Numbered from the stretch's first letter, positions 52,305-62,265 are shown. The stretch: DNA of 64,000 nt from G963677485 sp964519405 (GCA_964519405.1 CAZFLA010000001.1:30374-94373); one strand, 5' to 3'. The notes: generated from the sequence alone by a model not told the origin. Numbers and translations: made by a program.

Positions 52305-53285
52305 TTAGTCGATAATGGCATGTACATGGTGTGCGAATTCCGATTCCAAGTCGCATATCTGCATCAAAAGCTCACAGTATGGCCGCAGCTTTTGACGGTC
52401 GTTAATGAGCTCCCCCGCGGAGAAATCTTGAGGTATACATACACCCATTTGCTTGCACACTGCCGAAATGCGGGCATAGATATCTGCTAAATTCGGTAAA
52501 CCTGCTTGGCTTAGGTATGGGACCGCATACTGCTTATCGATGTATTGCTTGTAGTTGCACATCACATTAAGGTAAGGTTCCATGCAATCGACCCACTCGC
52601 GGTGCTGCAGGGCATCTGCAAACGCTCGATGTGAGCACAAGCCGTTATACTGACCATCTGAGAGGCACTCTGACTCGATGAGCATTAAGGCTAACTTCAA
52701 GGTGTTGCGTAATGCGTCCTCGCGGTTTGGGGCGGCTGACTGCTCGCCGATGACGACGATGTGCAGTTGGCTGCCGCGAGCGCTAAAGCCTTCATGCCAG
52801 TGTGATTTTCGGAAATAACCGGTGATGTCATGGGGCTCGTTGTGGTCATCGGGGATGTTCATGAATGGACTATAGCCCAGCAAAACATCGCCATGCTCAT
52901 CGTAACCAGAGAGCACGCATGCTTCCGAACAGTTCACTATGCCTTCGAGGGTGATGACCGCTCGGCCTGCGTCGATGTTGTTCACAATGAGCGCTTTATC
53001 GTGGGCGAAATCCCCGCGTTTATAAACCTCAGCATGATAACCGAGCATGTCAAATGTGTGCTTCACGATTATCGGTGTATGGATGACGTGATAGTTGCCG
53101 TGGTTCCAGCCTTCAGTGCTGAATGACGTGCGGAAAGCACTCCCTGAGATGGCACATAGATGATCGTAATCGGGTTTGCTGCCTCTCGGCTCCATCGCGG
53201 AGATGACACAGTTCAGGAACTCGTTTTGACGCTGCGGATCCGCCCAATCCACTTTGCGAAGCCCCATGATGACATTGCGTTTCAT
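52305..53285 (-). CDS. BtrH N-terminal-like protein of a three-gene unknown operon
   Basis: 326 residues, soluble. The first 190 residues resemble the C39/BtrH-type papain-like fold: an entry segment CAISGSAFRTSFSTEGWNHG, then PIIVKHTFDMLGYHAEVYKR and a late strand SEACVLSGYDEHGDVLLGY. A clear catalytic Cys-His pair cannot be assigned. The C-terminal part (about 195-326) is helical. BtrH itself moves an acyl group from carrier protein to an aminoglycoside, but this relation is distant. Its start overlaps the stop of the 366-residue gene by 4 bases (ATGA), so it is the third gene of the operon. Confidence 0.5.
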   Translation of the reverse strand: MKRNVIMGLRKVDWADPQRQNEFLNCVISAMEPRGSKPDYDHLCAISGSAFRTSFSTEGWNHGNYHVIHTPIIVKHTFDMLGYHAEVYKRGDFAHDKALIVNNIDAGRAVITLEGIVNCSEACVLSGYDEHGDVLLGYSPFMNIPDDHNEPHDITGYFRKSHWHEGFSARGSQLHIVVIGEQSAAPNREDALRNTLKLALMLIESECLSDGQYNGLCSHRAFADALQHREWVDCMEPYLNVMCNYKQYIDKQYAVPYLSQAGLPNLADIYARISAVCKQMGVCIPQDFSAGELINDRQKLRPYCELLMQICDLESEFAHHVHAIID

Positions 53286-54382
53286 GATCTGTGTTCTCCG
53301 ATTGTTGCGTCGATGTATTTAAGGAAGGCGATGAGTTGGTCGACCAGTTCATCATCTATTGCACGCCACCGATGTTGAAATCCAGGGAACAGCGGGCAGA
53401 TGTTGTGAGTGGTGTGGTTGAACTGCACAGGGACATAGGCTTTGGGTCTCATGCCCGTTTTGTCGGTTAGTATGCAGTAGTTACAATCGTCGCACTTTTT
53501 CGATTGCTTCACGACATACTGCAGGACACAGGGTGATGCAGTATCAATGCCCGCAAGAAGTTTAGCGAAATAGGGAATGCGTAATCCAATATGCAGCTGA
53601 TTACGGCGGATTTCCTCCCAACCAAACTCAATCCCGCTGTGGGTGCGTTCGGCCCACGCTGACTTCACCGCGGAATCGATGGAGCCGTGCTCCTTAACAA
53701 AATCCAATGAGATTTTGCCGTCACGGTTATCTATCTGTGTGTAGTATGACTTTGTGAGGTAGTCAAGCAGCTTGTCATATGGGCCATTGTTGCCGACAAG
53801 TGATCTGAAGATATCGATGGCGTAAGGGGATGTATTGTCGAACACCCCTCGAGAAAACTGAAGGATGGGATACCTATCCGACTGCGCCGACAACTTCGCG
53901 AGATACATCAGTGCTAGCGCTGTGTCGTGATCGATGTTCAGATGGGTGTTTGACGCAGTCGCGTGGCACGGTATGCCGAGGTCGTTCAAGTGTTTAGTAG
54001 TTGATGTTTTGATGGGGTGTATCTGCTTAGGCAACTTGATGGTGTCGCCAAATAACTCGCCGTCAAGGCAGAAATGATAGAGGTGCCCAATGAACTCGTC
54101 AACCTTTTTGTTGATGCCTCGCATCTTCGGTGCCAGCATCGGTTTGTTCTTTTGCGGCTCGTAGTTATCAAAGCTGTCATCAGACTCTATCTTGAGACCA
54201 AGCAGCTGCGGGCTGTCATACAAGCGTTTGTAAATGTTGTATATGAATTGGTGTGCTTCTCGTTGATGATCCTCACTCACATGGCCGTTCTTATGTGGAT
54301 AGAATGGGGCATATGTGGCGAGATAATAATAAATCATTCGCTGCGGCAGGTTAGCAAAACTAGAGCCTATTTTTGAATCCAT
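53282..54382 (-). CDS. Unknown protein with Cys-rich C-terminus, middle gene of the operon
   Basis: 366 residues, no signal peptide or transmembrane helix. The N-terminus is Tyr-rich (QRMIYYYLATYAPFYPHKNG). The C-terminus has C297-x2-C300-x2-C303 and C329 (KKCDDCNYCILTDKTGMRP, ICPLFPGFQHRW), which could bind zinc or an iron-sulfur cluster. From memory, proteins with this ending occur in Clostridia beside AraC regulators; I cannot verify that. It follows the 233-residue gene by 34 bases and overlaps the BtrH-like gene by 4 bases, so the three are co-transcribed. Confidence 0.55.
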   Translation of the reverse strand: MDSKIGSSFANLPQRMIYYYLATYAPFYPHKNGHVSEDHQREAHQFIYNIYKRLYDSPQLLGLKIESDDSFDNYEPQKNKPMLAPKMRGINKKVDEFIGHLYHFCLDGELFGDTIKLPKQIHPIKTSTTKHLNDLGIPCHATASNTHLNIDHDTALALMYLAKLSAQSDRYPILQFSRGVFDNTSPYAIDIFRSLVGNNGPYDKLLDYLTKSYYTQIDNRDGKISLDFVKEHGSIDSAVKSAWAERTHSGIEFGWEEIRRNQLHIGLRIPYFAKLLAGIDTASPCVLQYVVKQSKKCDDCNYCILTDKTGMRPKAYVPVQFNHTTHNICPLFPGFQHRWRAIDDELVDQLIAFLKYIDATIGEHRS

Positions 54383-54416
54383 ATTAAATCCTCATGCAAG
54401 TTGAACATACAAAAGA

Positions 54417-55118
54417 CTATATGTCATCTGGGAGAGCGGCATCATCGACCCACTCATAGTTGAAAGCCATCTTGTTGGTCTGTTTCTCAATTAACCAACT
54501 CAATATCTTGAGTTCCTCACTGTGATCTACCACAGCCGACGGAATTACGCCCGTGGCGATGTGCCGTGACTGCTCTTTTATGCGCTTCTTAAGCGCGGTG
54601 CCGTAACATTTTGCCATCACGATGAGGTGTGTGGCATCGTGTTTGGCGGCATAGAAGGAGATTGTACCGTGTGGCTTTTCAAACTGCGGCCACATGGCTC
54701 TATCTAGTTGAGCTGGCACACACGAGCTCTCAGCCAACACTGCGAGGCAACGGTCGGCATCGTCGACTTTCGCTATACAGGCATACTGGATAAAATCGCA
54801 GTTGATGCCATTATATGCGGGGAATTCGCTCATCACTTCCTGGCCAAACAATAGCTGATACTGAGCGTATAATACGTCAGCGAACTCCGAGTATTCACAC
54901 GCCAGCTTGCGGTAGTCCACATGTGTATATAGAAACCAGATGCGGCCCAGCTGATTGTATTCGATGCTGAACATGTGAATCTTGGTGATGGCTGAATCTG
55001 GGTATTCCACATAATTGTCACCAATTGCGATATTCGAGGTCTTCAACCTCACTATGTTAGCGATCCGATGGTATGTGCTCTCGGAAAGATAATGAAGCAA
55101 CCGTAGCTTGATGATCAT
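54417..55118 (-). CDS. Unknown protein, first gene of the three-gene operon
   Basis: 233 residues with no known motif that I can name. It begins MIIKLRLLHYLSESTYHRIA and contains ITKIHMFSIEYNQLGRIWFLY, an alternation of beta strands and helices that suggests an alpha/beta fold; no membrane helix or signal is seen. The ATG at 55116-55118 has GGAG about eight bases upstream. It heads the operon and lies below a promoter region with a dyad and direct repeats. Confidence 0.5.
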   Translation of the reverse strand: MIIKLRLLHYLSESTYHRIANIVRLKTSNIAIGDNYVEYPDSAITKIHMFSIEYNQLGRIWFLYTHVDYRKLACEYSEFADVLYAQYQLLFGQEVMSEFPAYNGINCDFIQYACIAKVDDADRCLAVLAESSCVPAQLDRAMWPQFEKPHGTISFYAAKHDATHLIVMAKCYGTALKKRIKEQSRHIATGVIPSAVVDHSEELKILSWLIEKQTNKMAFNYEWVDDAALPDDI

Positions 55119-55207
55119 TTGCAATCTCCACATGAAGCAATGCTGTCATTCAAATATCGGGAAGGTATTACCCTAAGATTTACAGAAAACACTCTTAAGC
55201 GAATGCC

Positions 55208-55273
55208 TTATGCTTACACGATAATAAGCATAACACAAGTATACACTATTGCACTGTAAAAATATACACTATT
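55208..55273. promoter_or_regulatory. Dyad plus direct repeats between the unknown operon and argJ
   Basis: The gap 55119-55400 has no gene. It contains TTATGCTTA (55208-55216) and TAAGCATAA (55225-55233), a perfect 9-base inverted repeat with an 8-base spacer. Two copies of TATACACTATT start at 55240 and 55263, 23 bases apart. The A/T-rich setting fits a regulated promoter region for the divergent genes. Confidence 0.5.
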
Positions 55274-55400
55274 ATGGTTTAGGCTAAAGATATCTTCAGC
55301 TGATGCAGTTACAGTGATGAGTAGTATATTGGTGCAGCACAACCTCATCTGCGATACACTTTAATCTAGTAAGACGACGAGATGAATAGGAATGAATCCC

Positions 55401-56597
55401 ATGACATATGATTGGATAGATGGAGCTGTCACCGCACCTAAGGGGTTTTCGGCTTGTGGTGTGAGGTGCGGCCTCAAAAAAGCAGGACCAGACTTGGCCC
55501 TGATCTATAGTGAAATGCCAGACACGGTTGTTGCTGGCGTATTTACGCAGAACCAGGCGTGTGCCGCATCGGTTCGGTATAGCCGCATGGTGGTTGATGG
55601 CGGCAAAGCGCAGGCCATCGTGGCGAATGCAGGGAATGCTAATGCGCTGACTGGTGAACAAGGATTTGTCGCCAATGCGGCCATGGCGCAGAGAGCAGCC
55701 GAGCTTCTTGGCATTAACCCGCGTGAAGTCATCACTGCGAGCACCGGTGTTACCGGTCAGCAGCTTCAGCTTGACCTCATCAAGAACGGTCTTGATGCCG
55801 CAGTGCCGGCACTCAGTGAAACCGGCGGAAATGATGCCGCTGAGGCCATCCGAACTACCGACACATATCCCAAGCGTGAAGCCATTGTCATGCACTTGCC
55901 TGAAGGCGATGTGCGGATTGGCGCCATATGCAAGGGTTCTGGTATGATTGCCCCCAATATGGCAACTATGCTGTGTTTCATCACCACCGACGCTGTGATA
56001 TCTGCCTCACGGCTTCAGCAGTGCCTGCGCGATGCGGTGGAAAGAAGTTTCAACTGCGTAACGGTTGACGCCGACACAAGCACGAATGACTCGTTGGTGG
56101 TGTTAGCTAATGGTGCCAGCGGAGTAGATATCAACCGCTATATGAACGAGTTTCAACTGGTGTTGGAAGCGCTGTGTGTAAAACTTGCCCGACAGATGGC
56201 GGGTGATGGAGAAGGCGCAACCAAGCTGGTGGAGATTACCATGCTTGGAGCTCGGACATATGCCGAAGCACGATCAATTGGTAAAACCATCGGCGAATCG
56301 ATGTTGGTCAAAACGGCGCTGTTTGGTAATGATCCTAACTGGGGACGCATCCTTGCAGCAGCAGGACGAAGCGGTATCGAGATTGATATCGATAGAGTGG
56401 CCATATCTATCGCTGGAACACAGGTCTGTGCGAATGGTCAGCCAGTCGTGTTTGATGCGCCGAGTGTGAGCGAATCGATGAAAGGCAAAGAATTGCCCAT
56501 CGTAGTTGATCTTGGACTGGGTACTGAGAGCTGCACGATATGGACATGCGACTTGAGCTACGACTACGTGCGCATAAACGCTGAGTATCACACCTAG
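55401..56597 (+). CDS. argJ: Bifunctional ornithine acetyltransferase / N-acetylglutamate synthase ArgJ
   Basis: Moves the acetyl group from N-acetylornithine to glutamate in arginine synthesis; some ArgJ also use acetyl-CoA. It is made as one chain that cuts itself before T189 in KGSGMIAPNMATML. TASTGVTGQQLQ, DADTSTNDS and GNDPNWGRILAAAGRSG are further family motifs. Length 398 is typical. ATG at 55401 has AGGA nine bases upstream; an ATG at 55392 sits too close to it. No other arg gene is adjacent, and it is divergent from the unknown operon. Confidence 0.96.
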   Translation: MTYDWIDGAVTAPKGFSACGVRCGLKKAGPDLALIYSEMPDTVVAGVFTQNQACAASVRYSRMVVDGGKAQAIVANAGNANALTGEQGFVANAAMAQRAAELLGINPREVITASTGVTGQQLQLDLIKNGLDAAVPALSETGGNDAAEAIRTTDTYPKREAIVMHLPEGDVRIGAICKGSGMIAPNMATMLCFITTDAVISASRLQQCLRDAVERSFNCVTVDADTSTNDSLVVLANGASGVDINRYMNEFQLVLEALCVKLARQMAGDGEGATKLVEITMLGARTYAEARSIGKTIGESMLVKTALFGNDPNWGRILAAAGRSGIEIDIDRVAISIAGTQVCANGQPVVFDAPSVSESMKGKELPIVVDLGLGTESCTIWTCDLSYDYVRINAEYHT

Positions 56598-56648
56598 TAT
56601 AGTAATTGTAAGTAAAAGCTGAACGACACTCATAGGAGGTTGTTATCA

Positions 56649-57563
56649 ATGAAGGTTACCAAGGTAGAATACGCCGGTTGGAAAAACTGCCTGCGTATGG
56701 CGAACGATGAAGTTGAGTTGATTGTGACAACGGACGTTGGCCCGCGCGTGATCCATTTCGGATTCATCGGCGGTGATAATGAGTTCAAGTTATTCGATGA
56801 TACTAAGGGCAAATCAGGCGGAGATAGCTGGAACAGTTATGGCGGTCACCGATTGTGGCATGCTCCTGAGATCAACCCACGCACATATTTCCCTGACAAT
56901 ACTCCTGTCGAGTGGAAGGTAGAGGACAATGTGCTGCACGTAATGCAGCCAGTCGAGCCTACTACTGGTATCCGAAAAGAGATGCTGATCTCGCTGGATG
57001 ATAAGCAGAATAAGGTGGTCATCGGACATCTGCTGACAAATACCAATATGTGGGCTATACAGTTTGCACCTTGGGCGATTTCGGTGATGGCACCTGGTGG
57101 CACCTGCATCTGGCCTCAAGAAGATTACGCTCCACAGCCAACATCGCTGCTGCCTGCCCGTCCATTGGTTCTGTGGACATATACCGATCTGAGCGATTCT
57201 CGATGGACGCTTGGCGCCAAGTTTATTAGGCTGCATCAAGACGTGAAGCTTAAAGAACCGCAGAAAGCTGGTATCCTCAACACCAAGAGTTGGGCAGCGT
57301 ATGCCAATGGCGGACGCCTGTTTGTTAAGAGCTTCCCATATGTGGCTGATGAGACATATCCAGATATGGGCTGTAACTGCGAAGCCTTTACTAACGACGA
57401 AATGCTTGAAGTGGAAAGTGTTGGTGGATTGGTTACCGTTCAGCCAGGACAGTCGGAGTTCCACCCAGAGACATGGCTGCTGTGCAAGGGCTTCACACTT
57501 CCCGAAAGCGATGACGATCTAGAAAAAGCGATCGCTCCGATTGTTAAGTCACTGCAAGATTAA
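56649..57563 (+). CDS. Mutarotase-like (galactose mutarotase fold) protein of unknown function
   Basis: 304 residues, beta-rich, no signal peptide. It begins MKVTKVEYAGWKNCLRMAN and has VTTDVGPRVIHFGFIGGDN and GGHRLWHAPEINPRTYFPDN, a pattern of aldose-epimerase-like folds, where His and Glu near the sugar pocket are conserved. AGGAGGT lies eight bases before the ATG. It probably acts on a free sugar or a sugar side chain, fitting the GH36-type and GH38 genes downstream. A perfect terminator follows the stop, so it is not cotranscribed with them. No family number can be given safely. Confidence 0.6.
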   Translation: MKVTKVEYAGWKNCLRMANDEVELIVTTDVGPRVIHFGFIGGDNEFKLFDDTKGKSGGDSWNSYGGHRLWHAPEINPRTYFPDNTPVEWKVEDNVLHVMQPVEPTTGIRKEMLISLDDKQNKVVIGHLLTNTNMWAIQFAPWAISVMAPGGTCIWPQEDYAPQPTSLLPARPLVLWTYTDLSDSRWTLGAKFIRLHQDVKLKEPQKAGILNTKSWAAYANGGRLFVKSFPYVADETYPDMGCNCEAFTNDEMLEVESVGGLVTVQPGQSEFHPETWLLCKGFTLPESDDDLEKAIAPIVKSLQD

Positions 57564-57583
57564 GTTAAGTCAGTAAGCAACAT

Positions 57584-57607
57584 AGGCATCCTTCGGGATG
57601 CCTTTTT
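57584..57607 (+). terminator. Rho-independent terminator after the mutarotase-like gene
   Basis: AGGCATCC, loop TTCG, GGATGCCT and then TTTT: an 8-bp stem with a stable tetraloop and a T run. Confidence 0.92.
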
Positions 57608-57639
57608 AGTATAAATCGTGTTGATGAGGAGTTCATAAA

Positions 57640-59565
57640 ATGGATTCATGGATGATACAGATATCGTGTGATGGCAAGCTGATGCTGACCCACTCAAACG
57701 GAACGAAACTGTCGGGGTTGCTTCCGAGTGTGATTATTGACGGCTGTGTATACCAGCCAGACGACAAGTGGACATATGATATTCAGAACCAAAGTGTGAT
57801 GTATACACTTGATGGTATGGTCAAGATAAAAGTCGATGTGAATACTGCTGACGGTAATTGGGTGGAGCTGAATACATCGCTGTGTAACCTCAGCAATCGG
57901 GATCTGAAGATCGACGCTGTTACTGTGACTTCTGGCTCAATTGAGGCGAATGTCCGGTGGATATTACAAAACAACATCGATATGTGCGGTGAATGTGCGT
58001 TGGTGCCGATCCGTGAACATAATACCAGCAACTCTGTGATGGGATTTACAGATGCTGAAGGTGACCATGCCGTAGTTGCTGGCTTCACCAACCTGGGTGA
58101 TGCATTCTGTGATGTCGCTTCGCAAGGATGTGACGGCAAGCTGGTAGATATTAAGGCGACAGTGAACCGAGAGGGTGTGGAACTGCCGTCTGACGGCACG
58201 CTGCAGGCAGGCACTTTGCGAATTGGAGCGGCCCAGTCGCTGCGATCGCTGATGGCGGAGTATGCCGTGTATGTCGGTCAGGAAATGGGCGCGAGGGTGC
58301 CTAAAAACATCATGACTGGCTGGTGTAGTTGGTATTACTACTGCGGTTCGGAGAACGAAGAAGAGATCCTCGCAAATGCCAAACTGCTGAGTGAAGCACC
58401 CTTTGCTGATGATCTGCAGGTTGTACAGATTGATGATGGCTGGACGTATCCCTCTGCCGAGATCGGCAGAAACTGGGGCGACTGGTATGCAGGCTATAAG
58501 TTCCCAAATGGAATGAAGCATACGGTTGATTCGCTGAAGGCGTTAGGGTTGAAAGCCGGATTATGGTTAGCTCCGTTCAGCGTGATGACGACAAGCAATT
58601 TTTATAAAGAACACCCTGAGCTGCTGGTGCAATGCCCTGATAAAGACGAACCCATACTTCAATGGGGTTGCTGCGGACTAGACCTAACTCATCCGCAGGC
58701 GCTGGAACACCTACGGCAAACATTCATCCGGGTGTTCGATGTGTGGGGTTTCGATTACATCAAAATCGACTTCTTACTGCATGGCATCATGCCAGGACGA
58801 CGACATGATCCCACGCAAACCACTGCCCAAGCATTTCGAAATGCCATGAAGATCATCCGCGAGGTTGCTGCAGAGCGGTTCATCTTGAATTGCGGCAGCC
58901 CGATGGGGCCATCGATAGGTTATGTAGATGCCATGCGCATTGGCTATGATGTGTCGAGCAGATGGTTCCTGCCGATGAACCTAGAGAGCTGGCCGAACGG
59001 CAACTGCGCTATAAAGCCGGCTGCTGTCGCGACCACATGGCGGCACTGGATGCACAACGCATGGTGGCAAAATGATCCAGACTGCGTGGTGGTGCGTGCT
59101 CATGGCGCTCCAGGTGAAATCGCCTCGTGGACCAAAGAAGGCGTATTTGTTTCTGATCCGCCGTATGGGCTGAATTACGAGGAAGCTGCTGGATGGCTGA
59201 GGCTCGTGTGGTTTTCTGGCGGTTTAGTAATGCTAAGTGAAAATCTTGCTGATATGGAGCAGGACAGATATCAACTACTGGATAAACTCTTCCCACTAAA
59301 CAACCGCCCAACTGGTTGGGTGGATTACTATCCGTGCTTGGATGTGGCTGTTTTCAAAACGCTGGATGACGCCTCCCTCATGGTGGGGATATTCAATGTA
59401 GGCGACTTGCCAGTGCAGCTTAACGTACCTGCCGATAAACTAGGGTTACAGGGTGCTTGGAGCTTTAAGGAATGGCTGACAGGTGAAGTGATATCCGGCA
59501 GCGGAGATCAAGTTGAGTTCCCAGAGCTTCCGGCACATGGCGGTCGTATCTGGATAATGCAATAG
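57640..59565 (+). CDS. GH36-type alpha-galactosidase-like enzyme (intracellular)
   Basis: 641 residues, no signal peptide. The N-terminal beta-sandwich reaches about 215. The barrel contains MTGWCSWYYYCGSENEEEI, LQVVQIDDGWTYPS, KAGLWLAPFSVMTTS, the nucleophile strand FDYIKIDFLLHG (K-x-D) and MRIGYDVSSRW (acid/base Asp). This is clan GH-D, most like GH36/melibiase, though the sequence is quite distinct from the other GH36 in the window. It precedes the GH38 gene by 26 bases on the same strand, so the two probably share a transcript and act on related glycans. Confidence 0.85.
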   Translation: MDSWMIQISCDGKLMLTHSNGTKLSGLLPSVIIDGCVYQPDDKWTYDIQNQSVMYTLDGMVKIKVDVNTADGNWVELNTSLCNLSNRDLKIDAVTVTSGSIEANVRWILQNNIDMCGECALVPIREHNTSNSVMGFTDAEGDHAVVAGFTNLGDAFCDVASQGCDGKLVDIKATVNREGVELPSDGTLQAGTLRIGAAQSLRSLMAEYAVYVGQEMGARVPKNIMTGWCSWYYYCGSENEEEILANAKLLSEAPFADDLQVVQIDDGWTYPSAEIGRNWGDWYAGYKFPNGMKHTVDSLKALGLKAGLWLAPFSVMTTSNFYKEHPELLVQCPDKDEPILQWGCCGLDLTHPQALEHLRQTFIRVFDVWGFDYIKIDFLLHGIMPGRRHDPTQTTAQAFRNAMKIIREVAAERFILNCGSPMGPSIGYVDAMRIGYDVSSRWFLPMNLESWPNGNCAIKPAAVATTWRHWMHNAWWQNDPDCVVVRAHGAPGEIASWTKEGVFVSDPPYGLNYEEAAGWLRLVWFSGGLVMLSENLADMEQDRYQLLDKLFPLNNRPTGWVDYYPCLDVAVFKTLDDASLMVGIFNVGDLPVQLNVPADKLGLQGAWSFKEWLTGEVISGSGDQVEFPELPAHGGRIWIMQ

Positions 59566-59591
59566 CGAGTGATACCAATACAGGGTTAATT

Positions 59592-62207
59592 ATGGAAAAA
59601 CACACATATCATGTTATTTCGCACACCCATTGGGATAGGGAGTGGTACCTAACATATCAGCAGTTTCGGCTGCGTCTGGTTGACTTAGTCGACCATCTGC
59701 TGCAGATACTCGATACGGATCCCAATTTCCGGTTCTTTAACTTTGATGGTCAAACCATTGTGTTGGAGGACTATCTAGCCATTCGCCCTCAGAACGAAAA
59801 GAAGCTGAGGGATTACATTAAGCAGGGACGAATACTAGTCGGCCCTTGGTATCAACTTAATGACGAAAACTTGGTTAGTGGGGAATCCACGGTGCGCAGC
59901 TTGCTGATTGGGCATCGGATCGCTCAGGACTTCGGTGGGGTCATGAAAGTGGGATATCTGCCGGATCAGTTCGGCAATATCTCACAAATGCCTCAGATCT
60001 TCCGTGGGTTTGGCATCGACAATGCTATCTTCGGTCGCGGCAGGCAGTTGACAGAGCCGGGTGATAAGATGGAGGCGATATGGGTTGCCCCTGATGGCTC
60101 TGAGGTTCTCAGCTCACTCATGGCTTTTTGGTATAACAACGCTCAGCGGCTTCCCAATGCCACTGGCGACGCGATCGCATATATCGAAAACTTGGGACGA
60201 GTGATGTCACCTGTGGCTGCCACACCCCATCTGCTGCTGATGAACGGTGTGGACCACCTTGAGGTTCAGCCGGATTTAGGTGACATTATCTCACGAATCT
60301 CATCGCGTATCCCCAGCGGTGAGATAGTCCACACCACCATGCCAGCCTATATAGAAGCCGCGAAGAGCTATGTGGCCGCAAATAATGTGGAACTGCAGAG
60401 AGTCGAGGGTGAGCTGCGTCAAGACCGTCATGGCAGTGTGTTGGCGGGCACGCTTTCTACCCGTATGTACATCAAACAGGCAAATAATCAATCGGAGACA
60501 TGGCTTGAGCGCTACGCCGAACCCTTAAGCTCTTTTGCCGCATGTGTCGGAGGTGAATACCATCACGATGCTCTACGGTATGCCTGGAAGCTGCTGATGC
60601 AGAACCATCCGCATGATTCGATATGCGGCTGTAGTATCGATCAGGTGCATGAGGAGATGATGCCTCGGTTTGCACAAGTCGATCAGATTGCTGACGAGTT
60701 GTCGCAGCGAAGCATGAAGTGCATCTCGAACAAGATACACACAGAAACTGAAAGTTTGGTTGTCTTTAATACATTGGCCTGGACGCGTACAGACAAAATA
60801 ACAGCCACTATTGAGTTTGTGCTGAGCGAGCCAACCCGCGGTATCCCTGAAGTGGATAAGCAGCGCGATATCGCTGCGTTTAATTTGTATGACGAGAATG
60901 GCCAACATGTGCCGTTCAAAGTCACCAAAAACCATGTCATCGCGAAGCAGATTATCGATCCGTTTGAACTGCCAATGGCTGTGATGGTTCGAAGTGTTGA
61001 GCTGGAGTTCATTGCCGTCGATGTGCCGTCTTGTGGATACAAGAGCTACGAAATCCATCCGGCTGCCATGTGGCCCATATATGAAAAATCGGACATGGCG
61101 CTCAACAGTTTACGATGTTCCATCACCAACGGACTCATATCTATCGGTGTTGCTGATGGCGGCTTGACGGTATCTGGTGAAGATTTCTATCTGGAAGGGC
61201 TTGGCGTGATTGAGGACTGCGGGGAAGTAGGTGACGAATACAACCATGTTAGCCCGCTGAACGATCATACGATTATGGATTGGGCTGATACCCAGATATC
61301 GATCATCGACAATAGTCCGGTATCCATGAGTCTCGTTCGCGAAAATGTGCATAAGCTGCCTAAGGAGTCAAACTCTCATAACCGCTCCAGCGAAACAGTT
61401 GACTGCGCTGTCAAGACTGTCTACACATTAGCGGCGGGCGCCAAGCGAGTCGATGTGAAGACCACCATCGATAACAAAGCAAAAGATCACCGATTGCGAG
61501 CGGTGTTTACTTCAGACAGCAACAGTGATGTCGCCTGCGCAGAGATGCCTTATGACGTAGTGGCACGGCCTACTCGTGTGCCCGCAGATTGGATTGGTGC
61601 ATCGAACTTTTTCCCGCAGCGTCATTGGGTGGATGTTAGTGATGGCGAACAGGGCTTAACCATCATCAACAAGGGGCTGCCTGAATATGAGGTGTATGGT
61701 CATGATTGTAAGGCCATCGCCTTAACGCTGCTGCGATGTGTTGGTAAATTGAGTGGTACAGGTGATACGCCGACGGCGATCCCAACTCCTGGAGCACAAT
61801 GTATCGGCACGCACAGCTTCGAGTATGCTGTCTATCCTCACAATGGAACATGGCAGCAGGATCTGGTGTGGCAGCAAGCCCATCAGCATAATGTGCCGCT
61901 AACGTGTATACAGACATCCGCCCACGAGGGAAACTTACCAGCCAGTATGAGCTTCGTATCGGTTGATAACCCTGGACTTGTCGTGACCGCTATCAAACAA
62001 GCTGAAGACAGCAACGCGACGATCGTGCGAATGTACTGCATTCTGGACGAACCGGTGTGCGATGCCAAAGTCACTCTGCGAGGCGCGAAAAGTGCATCTC
62101 TAGTGAACCTCAATGAAGATGTCATAAGCGCGCTTGATGTCGACACTGATGGCAGTGTGGTGATATCGGCAACTGCTAAACAAATCGTTAGTATCGCGTT
62201 TATGTAG
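59592..62207 (+). CDS. GH38 alpha-mannosidase
   Basis: 871 residues, no signal peptide. The GH38 N-terminal domain starts with the zinc-site motif ISHTHWDREWY (H11, D15). It continues to GYLPDQFGNISQMPQIF with nucleophile D125 and to MQNHPHDSICGCSIDQVHEE with the third zinc-site His. The C-terminal half is beta-sandwich as in GH38. Bacterial GH38 enzymes of this type release alpha-mannose from glycans and act in the cytosol, cooperating here with the GH36-type enzyme. The start is supported by GGGTTAAT upstream only weakly, but homology fixes it. Confidence 0.93.
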   Translation: MEKHTYHVISHTHWDREWYLTYQQFRLRLVDLVDHLLQILDTDPNFRFFNFDGQTIVLEDYLAIRPQNEKKLRDYIKQGRILVGPWYQLNDENLVSGESTVRSLLIGHRIAQDFGGVMKVGYLPDQFGNISQMPQIFRGFGIDNAIFGRGRQLTEPGDKMEAIWVAPDGSEVLSSLMAFWYNNAQRLPNATGDAIAYIENLGRVMSPVAATPHLLLMNGVDHLEVQPDLGDIISRISSRIPSGEIVHTTMPAYIEAAKSYVAANNVELQRVEGELRQDRHGSVLAGTLSTRMYIKQANNQSETWLERYAEPLSSFAACVGGEYHHDALRYAWKLLMQNHPHDSICGCSIDQVHEEMMPRFAQVDQIADELSQRSMKCISNKIHTETESLVVFNTLAWTRTDKITATIEFVLSEPTRGIPEVDKQRDIAAFNLYDENGQHVPFKVTKNHVIAKQIIDPFELPMAVMVRSVELEFIAVDVPSCGYKSYEIHPAAMWPIYEKSDMALNSLRCSITNGLISIGVADGGLTVSGEDFYLEGLGVIEDCGEVGDEYNHVSPLNDHTIMDWADTQISIIDNSPVSMSLVRENVHKLPKESNSHNRSSETVDCAVKTVYTLAAGAKRVDVKTTIDNKAKDHRLRAVFTSDSNSDVACAEMPYDVVARPTRVPADWIGASNFFPQRHWVDVSDGEQGLTIINKGLPEYEVYGHDCKAIALTLLRCVGKLSGTGDTPTAIPTPGAQCIGTHSFEYAVYPHNGTWQQDLVWQQAHQHNVPLTCIQTSAHEGNLPASMSFVSVDNPGLVVTAIKQAEDSNATIVRMYCILDEPVCDAKVTLRGAKSASLVNLNEDVISALDVDTDGSVVISATAKQIVSIAFM

Positions 62208-62235
62208 TTTACTGGTTTGCCTAAGCGTAAAATAT

Positions 62236-62265
62236 AGAGGGTGCCCAACAGATCGGGTACCCTCT
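62236..62265 (+). terminator. Hairpin after GH38
   Basis: AGAGGGTGCCC (62236-62246) pairs with GGGTACCCTCT (62255-62265) with one G-T wobble; loop AACAGATC. No T tract follows on the plus strand. Confidence 0.55.
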
